Below, one piece after another: positions 26,139 to 35,145 of a DNA stretch of 64,000 nucleotides. The notes beneath the pieces were generated by a model. That model saw nothing but the letters and a program-made list of their open reading frames with translations, did not search any database and was not told where the DNA came from. The stretch is from Sphingomonas sp. (GTDB taxonomy: Bacteria; Pseudomonadota; Alphaproteobacteria; Sphingomonadales; Sphingomonadaceae), in NCBI GenBank assembly GCA_025936675.1, contig JAICSX010000003.1, positions 36,974 through 100,973 on the forward strand, in the 5' to 3' direction. How positions within the stretch are numbered: the first letter of the stretch is position 1; each line of letters starts with the position of its first letter. The position numbers and the translations under genes are program-made.

Positions 26139-28160
26139 ATGAAAACGCCGCAGCTTCTGAACTATGAGCGCGACCGCTGGGTCGCCGGCGACGGCAACCT
26201 CGCCGAGATCCCGAGCGCGATCGACGGCGCGCCGGTGGCGATAACCGGCTCCGCCGGAATCGATTTCGGGGCAATGCTTCGGCACGCGCGCGAGGTCGGC
26301 GGACCTGCGCTCCGAAAGCTCACGTTCCATGATCGCGCGCGGATGATCAAGGCGCTCGGCCTCGCGATCATGGCGCGCAAGGAGGAGCTGTACGAGCTCA
26401 ATTACCAGACCGGCGCGACACGCAAGGACGGCTGGATCGATATCGAGGGCGGCGCCGGAACGCTCTTCTCCTTCTCGTCCAAGGGCCGCCGCGAGCTTCC
26501 CGACGCGCATATGCTGCTCGACGGCCAGCTCGAAGGCCTATCGAAGAACGGCACCTTCGTCGGGCAGCACATCTACACGCCGCTGCAGGGGGCCGCGGTG
26601 CACATCAACGCCTTCAACTTTCCCGTGTGGGGAATGCTGGAGAAGCTGGCGCCGACATTGCTCGCGGGCGTCCCGGCGATCGTGAAGCCCGCGTCGGCCA
26701 CGGCCTATCTCTGCGAGGCCGCGTTCAAGATCATGGTCGAGGCAGAGATCCTGCCGCGCGGCGCGATCCAGCTCATCGTCGGCGGCGTCGGCGATTTGTT
26801 CGACCACCTCACAGGCCAGGACGTGGTGAGCTTCACGGGCTCGGCATCGACCGCGCTGAAGCTGAAGTCTCATCCAACAGTGGTGCGCGAATCGGTCCGC
26901 TTCGTCGCCGAGCAGGACAGCCTCAACGCCTCGCTGCTCGGGCCGGACGCGGCGCCGGGCACTCCCGAGTTCGAGCTGTTCATCAAGGAAGTCGCGACCG
27001 AGATGACGGTCAAGGCCGGGCAGAAGTGTACGGCGATTCGCCGCGCGATGGCTCCCGCCCAGTATCTCGACGCCGTCGAAGAGGCGCTCGCCTATCGCCT
27101 TTCCAACACCAAGGTGGGCGATCCGCGCGAGCAGGACACACGCATGGGCGCACTGGTCAGCATCAGCCAGCGCGACGATGTGAAGGCCCGAATCCGCGAG
27201 CTGGAAGCGGCCGGCGCACGCATTGTCGCCGGCGATCCCGAGGCAGAGCCGCCGATCCCCGGCGGCGCATTCCTTCTGCCCGTGCTGCTCCGCGCCGACG
27301 ATCCGTGGGACAGTGCGGCTGTCCACGATTGCGAGCCGTTTGGGCCGGTCTCGACGATCATGCCCTACAGGGACATGGCCGATGCCATCGCCCTTGCGAA
27401 CCGCGGCAAGGGCAGCCTCGCCTTGTCGCTGTTCACCCATTCCCCGGACGCGGCGCGCGACTTCATCCAGGGCGCGGCTGCCTATCACGGGCGCATGCTG
27501 GTGCTGAACCGTGACAATGCAGCCGAATCGACCGGGCACGGGTCGCCCCTCCCCGTGCTGGTGCATGGCGGCCCGGGCCGTGCCGGCGGAAGCGAGGAGA
27601 TGGGCGGCGTCCGCGGCGTCAAGCATTACATGCAGCGGACCGCGCTCCAGTCAACGCCCGCGATGATCGCCGCGATCACCGAGCAGTACGTGCCCGGCGC
27701 GCCCAAGCACTTCATCGACGTGCATCCGTTCCGGCGGAGGATGAGCGAGCTCGCGATCGGCGACACTTGGAAGACCGGCAGCCGCACCGTAACGATCGAG
27801 GACATCGAGCATTTCGCTGAGTTCACCGGCGACAAGTTCTACGCCCACATGGACGAGGAAGCGGCGAAGGCTTCACCGATCTTCGAAGGCCGCGTCGCCC
27901 ACGGCTATCTCATCCTCAGCTTCGCCGCCGGATTGTTCGTCGATCCCGATCCAGGCCCGGTTCTCGCCAACACCGGCCTCGAGAATCTGCGCTTCCTGAC
28001 GCCGCTCTATCCGGGCGATTCGATGCGGGTCGAGCTGACCGTTCGATCCAAGTCGCTGAAGAGCGAGGACACCGGCGTGGTGCGCTGGGCGGTCGAGATC
28101 TTCAACCAGCGTGACGAGCTTGTCGCGACCTACGACCTCCTGACCGAGAACGTGCCGTAA
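26139..28160 (+). CDS. paaZ: Bifunctional oxepin-CoA hydrolase / semialdehyde dehydrogenase PaaZ
   Basis: 673 aa, close to E. coli PaaZ. The N-terminal aldehyde dehydrogenase (1-510) has HINAFNFPVWGMLEKLAPT, the catalytic Cys in KAGQKCTAIRR and EPFGPVSTIMPY. The C-terminal MaoC hydratase (about 535-673) has FTGDKFYAHMDEEAA and VAHGYLILS with the Asp-His pair. It opens the oxepin-CoA ring and oxidises the resulting aldehyde. ATG 26139 (MKTPQLLNYERDRW) fits the family N-terminus better than the frame start at 26088. It is 5 kb from the other paa genes and has its own promoter region. Confidence 0.94.
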   Translation: MKTPQLLNYERDRWVAGDGNLAEIPSAIDGAPVAITGSAGIDFGAMLRHAREVGGPALRKLTFHDRARMIKALGLAIMARKEELYELNYQTGATRKDGWIDIEGGAGTLFSFSSKGRRELPDAHMLLDGQLEGLSKNGTFVGQHIYTPLQGAAVHINAFNFPVWGMLEKLAPTLLAGVPAIVKPASATAYLCEAAFKIMVEAEILPRGAIQLIVGGVGDLFDHLTGQDVVSFTGSASTALKLKSHPTVVRESVRFVAEQDSLNASLLGPDAAPGTPEFELFIKEVATEMTVKAGQKCTAIRRAMAPAQYLDAVEEALAYRLSNTKVGDPREQDTRMGALVSISQRDDVKARIRELEAAGARIVAGDPEAEPPIPGGAFLLPVLLRADDPWDSAAVHDCEPFGPVSTIMPYRDMADAIALANRGKGSLALSLFTHSPDAARDFIQGAAAYHGRMLVLNRDNAAESTGHGSPLPVLVHGGPGRAGGSEEMGGVRGVKHYMQRTALQSTPAMIAAITEQYVPGAPKHFIDVHPFRRRMSELAIGDTWKTGSRTVTIEDIEHFAEFTGDKFYAHMDEEAAKASPIFEGRVAHGYLILSFAAGLFVDPDPGPVLANTGLENLRFLTPLYPGDSMRVELTVRSKSLKSEDTGVVRWAVEIFNQRDELVATYDLLTENVP

Positions 28161-28223
28161 CGACGGCAACTGCCACGGGCGGCAGTTCGTTGAATGGCCG
28201 AACTTCCCGAAGGAGAAACGACC

Positions 28224-28652
28224 ATGAAAGTCAGCGAAGTCATGACTCGCGACGTCCAGACCGTCAGCCCCGACCAGCCGGTGCGTGAAGCGGCGAGCTT
28301 CATGTTGAGCGCCGATGCCGGCTCCATTCCCGTCACCGACGGAGAGCGGCTGATCGGGATGATCACCGACCGCGATATCGCGGTTCGTGGAATCGCCAAG
28401 GGCTATGGCCCTGATACGCCAGTTCGTGAGCTGATGACCGATGACCTAGTGATCGCTCGCGAAGATGACGACACCGACGACATCGCGGCACGCATGAGCA
28501 GCGCGCAGGTTCGCCGACTGCCGGTAGTCGACGACCAGCAGCGCCTGTGCGGAATCGTCAGCCTCGGCGACCTCACGCAGAAGGGCAGCGGTAGTGCTGC
28601 CGAACAGGCGCTCGAAGGAGTTACCCAGCCCGGCGGCGAGCACCGGCAGTAA
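28224..28652 (+). CDS. Tandem CBS-domain protein
   Basis: A 142-aa protein made of two CBS motifs: the first at about residues 1-60 (VSEVMTRDVQTVSPDQPVRE ... GMITDRDIAVRG) and the second at 70-128 (VRELMTDDLVIAREDDD ... GIVSLGDLTQKG). Stand-alone CBS pairs bind adenine nucleotides and act as energy or stress sensors for other proteins. GAAGGAG sits 9 bases before the ATG. The gene follows paaZ by 63 bases and converges on atpF with 3 bases between. Its partner is not evident. Confidence 0.88.
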   Translation: MKVSEVMTRDVQTVSPDQPVREAASFMLSADAGSIPVTDGERLIGMITDRDIAVRGIAKGYGPDTPVRELMTDDLVIAREDDDTDDIAARMSSAQVRRLPVVDDQQRLCGIVSLGDLTQKGSGSAAEQALEGVTQPGGEHRQ

Positions 28653-28655
28653 GCC

Positions 28656-29198
28656 TCAGCGGCCGGCGATTTCCTTGATCGCCTGATCGACGAGCTTGGC
28701 GTCGCTAGCGGCGTCGTGGCGCTCGGCGATGATCTTCGCTGCGGCCTTGGCGGCGGCATCCGCGGCGGCGGCGCGGAGCTGCTCGACGGCACTGCGTTCC
28801 TCGGCGGCGATCTTGTCCTCGGCCATGCGGGTGCGGCGGTCGATCAGCGCCTCGGCGTCGGTCTTGGCCTTGGCGACGATCTCGTCGGCCTCATGGCGGG
28901 CGCGCTCGAGCAGAGCCTCGCGGTCCTTGTCGGCAGAGGCGGACTTCGCCTCATACTCCGACTTCAGCGCCTCGGCTTCCTTGCGCAGCGATTCCGCCTC
29001 GGCGAGCTGGTCGCGGATCAGCGCGATCTTGCTGTCGAGCGCCTTGCCGACCGCGTGGTGGACCTTCTTCCAGGCCAGCAGCGCGAAGACGATCAGGACC
29101 GCGAGCGCGACCCACCCACCTGGGTTCAGCGAGAATGCCGTCGGCTCTGCAGCTTCGGGCGCCTCGACAGCGGCGGCAATCAGCATCATGCTAGACAT
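28656..29198 (-). CDS. atpF: ATP synthase F0 subunit b
   Basis: A 180-aa b subunit: a short periplasmic start, one membrane helix (about 28-46), and a long charged coiled-coil to the C-terminus that forms the peripheral stalk. Last gene of the F0 cluster. Its start overlaps the b' stop by 8 bases, so the two are coupled. Two b-type genes in a row is the alphaproteobacterial and cyanobacterial arrangement, giving a b/b' heterodimer. F1 genes are not in the window. Confidence 0.93.
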   Translation of the reverse strand: MSSMMLIAAAVEAPEAAEPTAFSLNPGGWVALAVLIVFALLAWKKVHHAVGKALDSKIALIRDQLAEAESLRKEAEALKSEYEAKSASADKDREALLERARHEADEIVAKAKTDAEALIDRRTRMAEDKIAAEERSAVEQLRAAAADAAAKAAAKIIAERHDAASDAKLVDQAIKEIAGR

Positions 29199-29682
29199 TG
29201 AGCTCGGCCTTCACCGCCGCAGCGGCCTCCTTGCTGTCGACCGCAATCCCAGTGAGGCGGCGGACCATGTCCTGCGCGGCCTCGGCGGCAAGCGCCTCGA
29301 TGTCGCCTCTCGCCGACGCGCTTGCCTCGCGCACCTTCGCCTGAGCCGTCTCGACCTTGCGGTTGATCTTCTCGGCCGCAGCCTTGACCTTCTTCTCGGT
29401 CTCCTGGGCGCTTGCCTGCTTCGCCTCCTGCGCAATGCGCGCGGCGTCGGCTCGGGCCGAATCCATCCGCGCACGCCAGGCGGCCTCGGTCTCGTCGGCG
29501 GCGGCGCGCGCCTTCTGCGCAGCCTCCAGGTCGCCGGCGATCTTGCTTTCGCGCGCATCGACAGTGGCCTGGATCTTTGGCACCATCCCCCGCGCGATCA
29601 CGAAGAAGATGAAGCCAAGCGCGATCGCCAGCCACAGGAACTGCGACAGATAGACTTGGGAGAGCTGCGAAAGTTGCGGCAT
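29191..29682 (-). CDS. atpG: ATP synthase F0 subunit b'
   Basis: 163 aa. The N-terminus MPQLSQLSQVYLSQFLWLAI is the typical b' start (short amphipathic stretch, then a membrane helix to about residue 32), followed by the motif ARGMVPKIQATVDARESKIAG and an alanine-rich coiled coil. Together with b it forms the stator holding F1. It follows atpE by 25 bases. The symbol is used in the alphaproteobacterial sense for b' (also called atpF2), not for the gamma subunit. Confidence 0.93.
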   Translation of the reverse strand: MPQLSQLSQVYLSQFLWLAIALGFIFFVIARGMVPKIQATVDARESKIAGDLEAAQKARAAADETEAAWRARMDSARADAARIAQEAKQASAQETEKKVKAAAEKINRKVETAQAKVREASASARGDIEALAAEAAQDMVRRLTGIAVDSKEAAAAVKAELNV

Positions 29683-29707
29683 TATCGGCTCCTTTTGGAG
29701 CTGCTCC

Positions 29708-29935
29708 TTAGAACGCGAACAGGATGAGCATGGCGACGGCGAACGCCATCAGGCCGAGAAGCTCGGCGGCGGCGAAGCCGATGTAGAGGCGGCCCTGCTG
29801 ACCGTCAGACGCGGCCGGGTTGCGGATCGCGCTGTTGAGGAACGAACCGAAGACGTAGCCGACGCCGGCCGCAGCGGCGCCAACGCCGATGGCCGCGAGA
29901 CCCGCGCCGATAAGCTTTGCAGATGCGACATCCAT
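29708..29935 (-). CDS. atpE: ATP synthase F0 subunit c
   Basis: A 75-aa hairpin of two membrane helices. The polar loop has SAIRNPAASDGQQGRLYIG, and the ion-binding carboxylate is the Glu in GFAAAELLGLMAFAVA. No sodium-type ligand set (Gln/Ser-Thr pattern) is evident, so it should be a proton-driven ring. Strong hydrophobic codon bias and an intergenic GGGAG ribosome site fit its need for many copies per complex. Confidence 0.96.
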   Translation of the reverse strand: MDVASAKLIGAGLAAIGVGAAAAGVGYVFGSFLNSAIRNPAASDGQQGRLYIGFAAAELLGLMAFAVAMLILFAF

Positions 29936-29962
29936 GATTGAACTCCCTTGAAGAATTTGCGG

Positions 29963-30742
29963 TTAGTGAAGGTTCACGGCCTCGCCGATGTAGAGCGAGG
30001 TCAGGATTGCGAAGACGTAAGCCTGGATCGCCGCGACGAGCAGCTCGATCATGCTCACGAACATGATGAAGGCCATCGACAAGAGCCAGATGCCGATCCC
30101 GCCAGCGCTATGACTGTTCAGGGCCTGGACGACGAAATTGCCAAACACGTCAAGGAGGACGTGTCCCGCGAACATCGCGATGAAGGGTCGGAGGCCGAGG
30201 CTGAACGGCCGCACCAGGAAGCTGATCAGCTCGATCGGCGCGATCACGAACTTGAAGATGAGGGGCGCGTCCTTGGGCACGAACAATGAGAGAAAATGAA
30301 GCCCGTGCTTCCAGAAGCCGACGCCGAGCACGATCGCGAAGGTGATCAGCGACATGATGCCGGTGAAGGTGAACTGGGCGGTGATCGTGAAGGGATGCGC
30401 CGGAGCGTAGATACCGAACGGCATGTTCCCAATCAGGTTCGCGAACAGCAGGAACACGAATGCGGTGAACACCCACGGCAGGAACTTCTTGCCTTCCGGG
30501 CCAATGCTGACGTTCACCATGTCATCGACGAAGGCGATGAGCCCTTCGACCGCAACCTGCCAGCGGCCGGGGATCAGCTCGCGCTTCATCCCGCCGAACA
30601 TGAACAGCCAGATCGTCGCGAGGACAATCAGCGTCCACAGCGCGCTATTGGTGAAGACGAAGGGATTGCCGTTTCCAAACGACCCGAAGATCGGTTGGAT
30701 CACGAACTGGTGCATCGGGTCGATTTTGCCCTCGGCCGCCAC
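29963..30742 (-). CDS. atpB: ATP synthase F0 subunit a
   Basis: 259 aa with five to six membrane helices. The essential arginine is in FSLGLRPFIAMFAGHVLLDV, and the C-terminal FVSMIELLVAAIQAYVFAIL-type helix carries the polar residues lining the proton half-channel. QFVIQPIFG at the N-terminus is typical of alphaproteobacteria. It sits between atpI and atpE with short gaps, in the standard F0 order. Confidence 0.96.
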   Translation of the reverse strand: MAAEGKIDPMHQFVIQPIFGSFGNGNPFVFTNSALWTLIVLATIWLFMFGGMKRELIPGRWQVAVEGLIAFVDDMVNVSIGPEGKKFLPWVFTAFVFLLFANLIGNMPFGIYAPAHPFTITAQFTFTGIMSLITFAIVLGVGFWKHGLHFLSLFVPKDAPLIFKFVIAPIELISFLVRPFSLGLRPFIAMFAGHVLLDVFGNFVVQALNSHSAGGIGIWLLSMAFIMFVSMIELLVAAIQAYVFAILTSLYIGEAVNLH

Positions 30743-30752
30743 TTTTCTTCCC

Positions 30753-31088
30753 TTATTCCTCTGTGCCCTGAGCGCCGCTCCGGGACTTGTTTGAAATCCG
30801 AATGACGTTCCAGATGCCGACCGCGAAACCGAGGAACAGCATGACCAGCATCAGCCACGGCTTGGTGCCGAACCAGCGGTCCAGCAGCCAGCCGACAATG
30901 CCGCCCCCGAGCGGACAGCCGACAAGCTGGCTCAAGACCAGCTGGCCGGCCTGATAACTCGCATCAGGCTGGCGCTTTGCCGTCCGCTTCGCCTCCGCCT
31001 GCTGCAGCCGGTCGAGCCGCTCATCGAGCGATTCGAGCCGCGCATCTGGTGGAAGCTTCGGGGCTTCGCCGGTATCGTCCTCAGCCAT
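30753..31088 (-). CDS. atpI: AtpI/AtpZ-type ATP synthase accessory protein
   Basis: 111 aa: a charged N-terminal half (about 1-45, partly coiled coil), then two membrane helices with SQLVGCPLGGGIVGWLLDRW and PWLMLVMLFLGFAVGIWNVI. This is the AtpI/AtpZ form that precedes atpB in alphaproteobacteria and helps c-ring assembly or Mg/Ca uptake. First gene of the atp F0 run; the promoter is probably in the 136 bases before it. Confidence 0.9.
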   Translation of the reverse strand: MAEDDTGEAPKLPPDARLESLDERLDRLQQAEAKRTAKRQPDASYQAGQLVLSQLVGCPLGGGIVGWLLDRWFGTKPWLMLVMLFLGFAVGIWNVIRISNKSRSGAQGTEE

Positions 31089-31224
31089 GTCACTCCCCTG
31101 TGCGTCGCCCCCGCCAGAAACTCATGGGGCCAGGCAAGGACGAGGAACATGGCGGAAAGCGGCACCGCCAAGGCGCGGCTCCTTTATGAACGGGGATGAG
31201 GATAGTCAACCGCAGTGAGCGAAC

Positions 31225-31593
31225 TCAGCGGCAGCGGTCTGGAGCGGGCGCTGGCTGACCTGGCGCCCGTCTGTGCCAAGTACCGTCGCTCAGCATAAAG
31301 GCCTCGCCGACCGGTATCCTCGCCAGCAGCTCGCACCCGGTTGCGATGCCGACGATTTCGGGCGTGACGTTCCGGCGCGTGGCAAGCTCGATGTAGAGGT
31401 TCCGGCGTCGGATGTTGATCGCCTTGATCTGGCGCGTCAGTTGCGGCGACGCAGCACCGACCACGCCCATGTAGCCATCGTAACGCTCCCCCGCCTGCCC
31501 CGCGGCAATGGCGCCCTCGACGATGGAAGACGGCTGCGCGAGCGCAGGCGCCGAAGCGAGCACCGCTATGAGCAGGAAGCGATTGAAACTCAC
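31225..31593 (-). CDS. ydbL: YdbL family protein (DUF1318)
   Basis: A 122-aa exported protein: signal peptide ending at ALAQ (about residue 19), then AIAAGQAGERYDGYMGVVGA and IKAINIRRRNLYIELATRRN, the DUF1318 core. The start is a GTG within the ynbE stop (GTGA), so it is made with ynbE. In E. coli the ydbH-ynbE-ydbL operon acts in moving phospholipids to the outer membrane, with YdbL proposed to assist YdbH-YnbE. The frame extends upstream inside ynbE but reads as nonsense there. Confidence 0.88.
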   Translation of the reverse strand: MSFNRFLLIAVLASAPALAQPSSIVEGAIAAGQAGERYDGYMGVVGAASPQLTRQIKAINIRRRNLYIELATRRNVTPEIVGIATGCELLARIPVGEAFMLSDGTWHRRAPGQPAPAPDRCR

Positions 31594-31808
31594 GGCTTGG
31601 TCGGCGCTGGAGGGAAGGCCTGCGGGTTCTTCTGGATCATCTGCTGCACGTCCTGCTGCAGCCGAACCAGCACCTCCTGCTTTATGTCGACGTTCAAGTT
31701 GACATCGATCGGCTTGTCGGGCGCTTTCACGGTGATGCAGCCTGCAAGGGGCGCCGCAATGCCGATTCCCGCCGCAATTCTCGCGGCTCTCTTCCATGAT
31801 CTGGTCAC
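31590..31808 (-). CDS. ynbE: YnbE-like outer-membrane lipoprotein
   Basis: A 72-aa lipoprotein: hydrophobic leader ending in the lipobox PLAGC (Cys near residue 24), then the family core ITVKAPDKPIDVNLNVDIKQ and a VLVRLQQDVQQMI helix. YnbE is known to cap the C-terminal end of YdbH at the outer membrane by forming stacked strands, finishing the lipid bridge. It overlaps both neighbours by 4 bases, so all three products are coupled. Confidence 0.92.
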   Translation of the reverse strand: MTRSWKRAARIAAGIGIAAPLAGCITVKAPDKPIDVNLNVDIKQEVLVRLQQDVQQMIQKNPQAFPPAPTKP

Positions 31809-34800
31809 TTCTTTCCTCCGGGTGGTGGGGACTGATTTGCGGGCGGTAACTGCGCCACCGGCTGGGCGTGCTGTTCCTCGTTCTTGGTGGTGCTCAGCAC
31901 CTCGACCTTGAGCGCCGGCGAATCGACCGGGAACGGCATCACCGGCGCGATCACCTGTGTCGGGTCCTTGAACGCTTTGGCCATCTGAATGAGCGCCCGG
32001 AAGGGCCCGTTGATGTTCACATTGAGCCGCAGCGGAATCTGCGAGAAGACCTTGTGCACGAGCCCGGCGACGAAGCCGTGCGTCGGCCCGAGCGACGGTC
32101 CCTCGATCGTCATCCTGGTCGCGAATTCGCCGGCGAGGTCGCCGTTCAGCCGGACGATCATCGATTTGTACCGGATGTCGCTGAACAGATCGAAGGCGAT
32201 GCCGGGCGCGAGACCAGCCGGTTTCGTACCGGTATAGTGGAGCTCGCCGCCCGGCGGCCGAGAATCCAGCCTGCCGCCAACGATCCGCCCGCCATTCTCG
32301 TCGAAGATCATCGGCAGGACCCCGTCGAATGTGCCGGTGAGCTCGAGGCCCTGGAAGCCGAGGCTATCGACGAACATCTTGGCGTCGAAGCCCTGCAGCT
32401 CGAACGTCAGCCGCTTCGCGCTCGGGCTTCCGAAATTGAGCACGGTTTCGTGGAGGATGAGCTTGCCGCCCATGAACGGCCATTCGCCGCGCTCGACCCG
32501 GACAAGATTGTTGGGCAGCAACTGGTAGTGGATCACGCCGTCGCTGACGATGATTCCCGGGTTGATCGAGGCGACCGTCGCAACCTGGTGCGGCGCCGTC
32601 TCCATTTTCAGGAGGTCGGTGAAGTGCAACGTGGTGCTGAGGCCGGTTACCGGCCCGAACGGCGCTGCGAGGTCCATGTTCAGCGTCGAGAAGTCGCCCG
32701 ACGAGCTGACATTACCTCCCGATGCCCAATCGATCCGGCCCTGTCCGCGGACGGTGCCGTTGACGAGGGCAACGACTCCTTCGCTGAGGCGAGTCAGCTG
32801 CTCGGGCTGGAAGCTCGGTCCAAACGCGAGTCCCGGAACGTCGAGCGTCGCATGCCCTGCGCCTGTCGACAGGCGATGCTCGATGCTGACATTCGTCACG
32901 AGGGCTCCGTTCGCCGGAAGGTGGAGCGAGCCGTTCGCTCGGACATAATCGCCGGCGATGGTGAAGCGGGTGTCGTTGCTGCGTAGGGGATAGAAGCGCG
33001 GATCGGGGTCCTTGTCGGACACCGTGAGCGCGCTCAGCACGCTCAAATCCTTGTTGCGGTAGAGCCAGCTCCCGACGCCATCGCTGAGCTGCAGCGGCAC
33101 CTTCCCAATCGACGCGGACGCACCCGAGAAATTGCCGTGCAAATTGCCGGAGAGGCTCCCCGTCAGCCGAGCCGCATCGAACAGGATCGGCGACGTTGCG
33201 GTGCCCAGGCGCATTCCGAAGCGGTCGAACGCGAATTGCTGGCCGACGAGCTGGCCGCTGCCTGCCTGGAGGTGGAGCGGCGAGCTGCCGAGCCGCCCGT
33301 TCAACACCGGGTTGTTGAGCCGAGCACTCCACGCGACCGGCGCGCCAGGCCGCTTGTAGACCAATGCCGGACCGATCGGGCAGACCGGCAGCCGCGTCGG
33401 GCCGATCTGGAACGTATTCATCTGCAAATAATTGAAGCTCACCACCTCGCAGCCGGTGCCGACGGCGAAGGCGCCGTCCGGCCCGAGATGGCCCTGGATC
33501 GGCAAGCGCAACGCGGCAACGCGGCCATTGGGGAAGGCTCCGTCGAGCTGCGCGACCGTGCTTACCGCGGTCGAGCCGCCCGGCCCGCGACCGAAGTGGA
33601 TCGGGTCGAGCGCCAGCCTTTCTCCGGCGGCGGCATATGGCGCGAAGATCGCAACACCGCTCAATGGGGCGTCGGCTCGCGCCTGCGAAAGATTGACGCG
33701 GCCGTTCGGGAGGCCGCCGCCGCCCATGCTGATCGAGGTATCGATCCTCAGCGCACCAACCGGCCAGTAGTAGGTCACGCCGCTTCCGCCGTTGATGTTC
33801 GCCCGAGCGCCAGCCGGGCCGGCGATGACTGCGTTCTGGACCCGCGCGGCTCCCCCACCAGGGAAATTCACGACGCGGATGGCGCCGTCGATATCGAAGT
33901 GCCGGGCCGTACGCGTCATCGCTTGCGCCATTGCCTTGGCGATGGGGGCGATCGGCGTACCGGAAGTGGCCTCCAACGGCTTGGTCACCGCAGCGTACAT
34001 GGAAGGCGCGAGGGAAGCGCTATCCGTGTCGAAGCTGCCGTTGAGGTCGAAGGTACCTTCCTTCAGGCCCAAACGGTAGCCGCCCTTCACGTAGGTCCGA
34101 TCCGCGTAAATCGTACCGAGCCGCGCTTTCTGCGCCGAAAGATTCACTTGCCCGGCGACGTCATTCAGCGCGCCTTTGTAGGTCAGGTCGCCAGTGAAGG
34201 CCGCGAGGCCGTTCTCGCCGGCCGTCAGCGTGCTGATCGCCATTCGACCGCTACCGTCGACGTTCGTGAACGCCTCGTTGAAGCTCGCCTTGGCATCGAA
34301 GCGGGGAGCGACGACGTAGAAGTTGCTGACCGGGCAGTTGAAGGTGGCGAGTGTGACCGGTCCCTCGACATGCGGATGCCGCGCCACGACGGTGAGCGCG
34401 ACATTGACGTGGAGGTCGACCGCAGCGCACCGTCCGGGCACGAGTTTCGGGCTCACGACCGCAGCCCTGCCCTTGAAGCCGCCGCTGAGCATTCCGTTGC
34501 CCTGGAGTGCGATCCCGACCGGCCCGAACGGCGTCGCGAGCGAGATGCTGCTGTCGGCGACGTCGAGAACGATATTGGGCAGCGCGAACGGCTTGTTGCT
34601 CGGCGGCGGCATCAGCTTGTCGATCTGGCCCCAGCTGACCTTGCCGTGCACCAGCCGGCCACGCAGCCGAACGCCGCGGGCGACGATCCGATACACCTCG
34701 AAATTGCCGTTGAGACGGAGCCGCATCTGAATCTGCGCGAACTTCGCAACGAGGTCGGGCTGCTTGGGATCGCCAATGACGAGATTGCTGACCTGCTGGG

Positions 34801-35029
34801 TGCGCAGGCCTACGCGGTCGAGATGATAGCTGGCGGTCACCCCGCGCCGCTGGAGTTCGCCTTTGAGATAATGCGTGGCGATGGGACGCCGTTCGATCCA
34901 CACGATTGCGACCCCGACGACCAGCAGGATGAGCAAAGCAATGGCGACGATCGCCGAGATGCGCGCGAACAAAGGCGTCCGCCGGCGCACGACCATCACT
35001 TCGGCTTCGTCTGCGGGCCGCTCAGCCAT
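31805..35029 (-). CDS. ydbH: YdbH-like AsmA-family intermembrane lipid-transport protein
   Basis: 1074 aa. One N-terminal membrane helix (about 22-45) anchors it in the inner membrane. The rest is a long periplasmic beta-rich protein, expected to form a hollow groove spanning to the outer membrane, as for YdbH, TamB and YhdP. The C-terminal part (GLELTGTFDGVLPMIFDENG ... GGELHYTG) is the dicarboxylate/YdbH signature region. Its partners ynbE and ydbL follow with coupled starts, confirming the family. It probably carries phospholipids passively between membranes. A large antisense reading frame here is not a gene. Confidence 0.9.
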   Translation of the reverse strand: MAERPADEAEVMVVRRRTPLFARISAIVAIALLILLVVGVAIVWIERRPIATHYLKGELQRRGVTASYHLDRVGLRTQQVSNLVIGDPKQPDLVAKFAQIQMRLRLNGNFEVYRIVARGVRLRGRLVHGKVSWGQIDKLMPPPSNKPFALPNIVLDVADSSISLATPFGPVGIALQGNGMLSGGFKGRAAVVSPKLVPGRCAAVDLHVNVALTVVARHPHVEGPVTLATFNCPVSNFYVVAPRFDAKASFNEAFTNVDGSGRMAISTLTAGENGLAAFTGDLTYKGALNDVAGQVNLSAQKARLGTIYADRTYVKGGYRLGLKEGTFDLNGSFDTDSASLAPSMYAAVTKPLEATSGTPIAPIAKAMAQAMTRTARHFDIDGAIRVVNFPGGGAARVQNAVIAGPAGARANINGGSGVTYYWPVGALRIDTSISMGGGGLPNGRVNLSQARADAPLSGVAIFAPYAAAGERLALDPIHFGRGPGGSTAVSTVAQLDGAFPNGRVAALRLPIQGHLGPDGAFAVGTGCEVVSFNYLQMNTFQIGPTRLPVCPIGPALVYKRPGAPVAWSARLNNPVLNGRLGSSPLHLQAGSGQLVGQQFAFDRFGMRLGTATSPILFDAARLTGSLSGNLHGNFSGASASIGKVPLQLSDGVGSWLYRNKDLSVLSALTVSDKDPDPRFYPLRSNDTRFTIAGDYVRANGSLHLPANGALVTNVSIEHRLSTGAGHATLDVPGLAFGPSFQPEQLTRLSEGVVALVNGTVRGQGRIDWASGGNVSSSGDFSTLNMDLAAPFGPVTGLSTTLHFTDLLKMETAPHQVATVASINPGIIVSDGVIHYQLLPNNLVRVERGEWPFMGGKLILHETVLNFGSPSAKRLTFELQGFDAKMFVDSLGFQGLELTGTFDGVLPMIFDENGGRIVGGRLDSRPPGGELHYTGTKPAGLAPGIAFDLFSDIRYKSMIVRLNGDLAGEFATRMTIEGPSLGPTHGFVAGLVHKVFSQIPLRLNVNINGPFRALIQMAKAFKDPTQVIAPVMPFPVDSPALKVEVLSTTKNEEQHAQPVAQLPPANQSPPPGGKK

Positions 35030-35145
35030 CCGGCAATGAACCCGTGCGACGCGTCACCGTTCCAGAGGCGGCATGACCTCTAGCCAAACGGCGGCTTTCT
35101 GTGGTCAAACGGCACCGCTCGGATCAGTCGCGTTAGGGAGCGGCA

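Noticed and set aside
26538..27626. 362-codon minus-strand frame
   Set aside because: Antisense to paaZ.
33137..35083. Long plus-strand reading frame of 648 codons
   Set aside because: It lies antisense to ydbH in a high-GC region; its product is Arg/Asp/His-rich with no domain, while ydbH has a membrane helix, family motifs and coupled partners.
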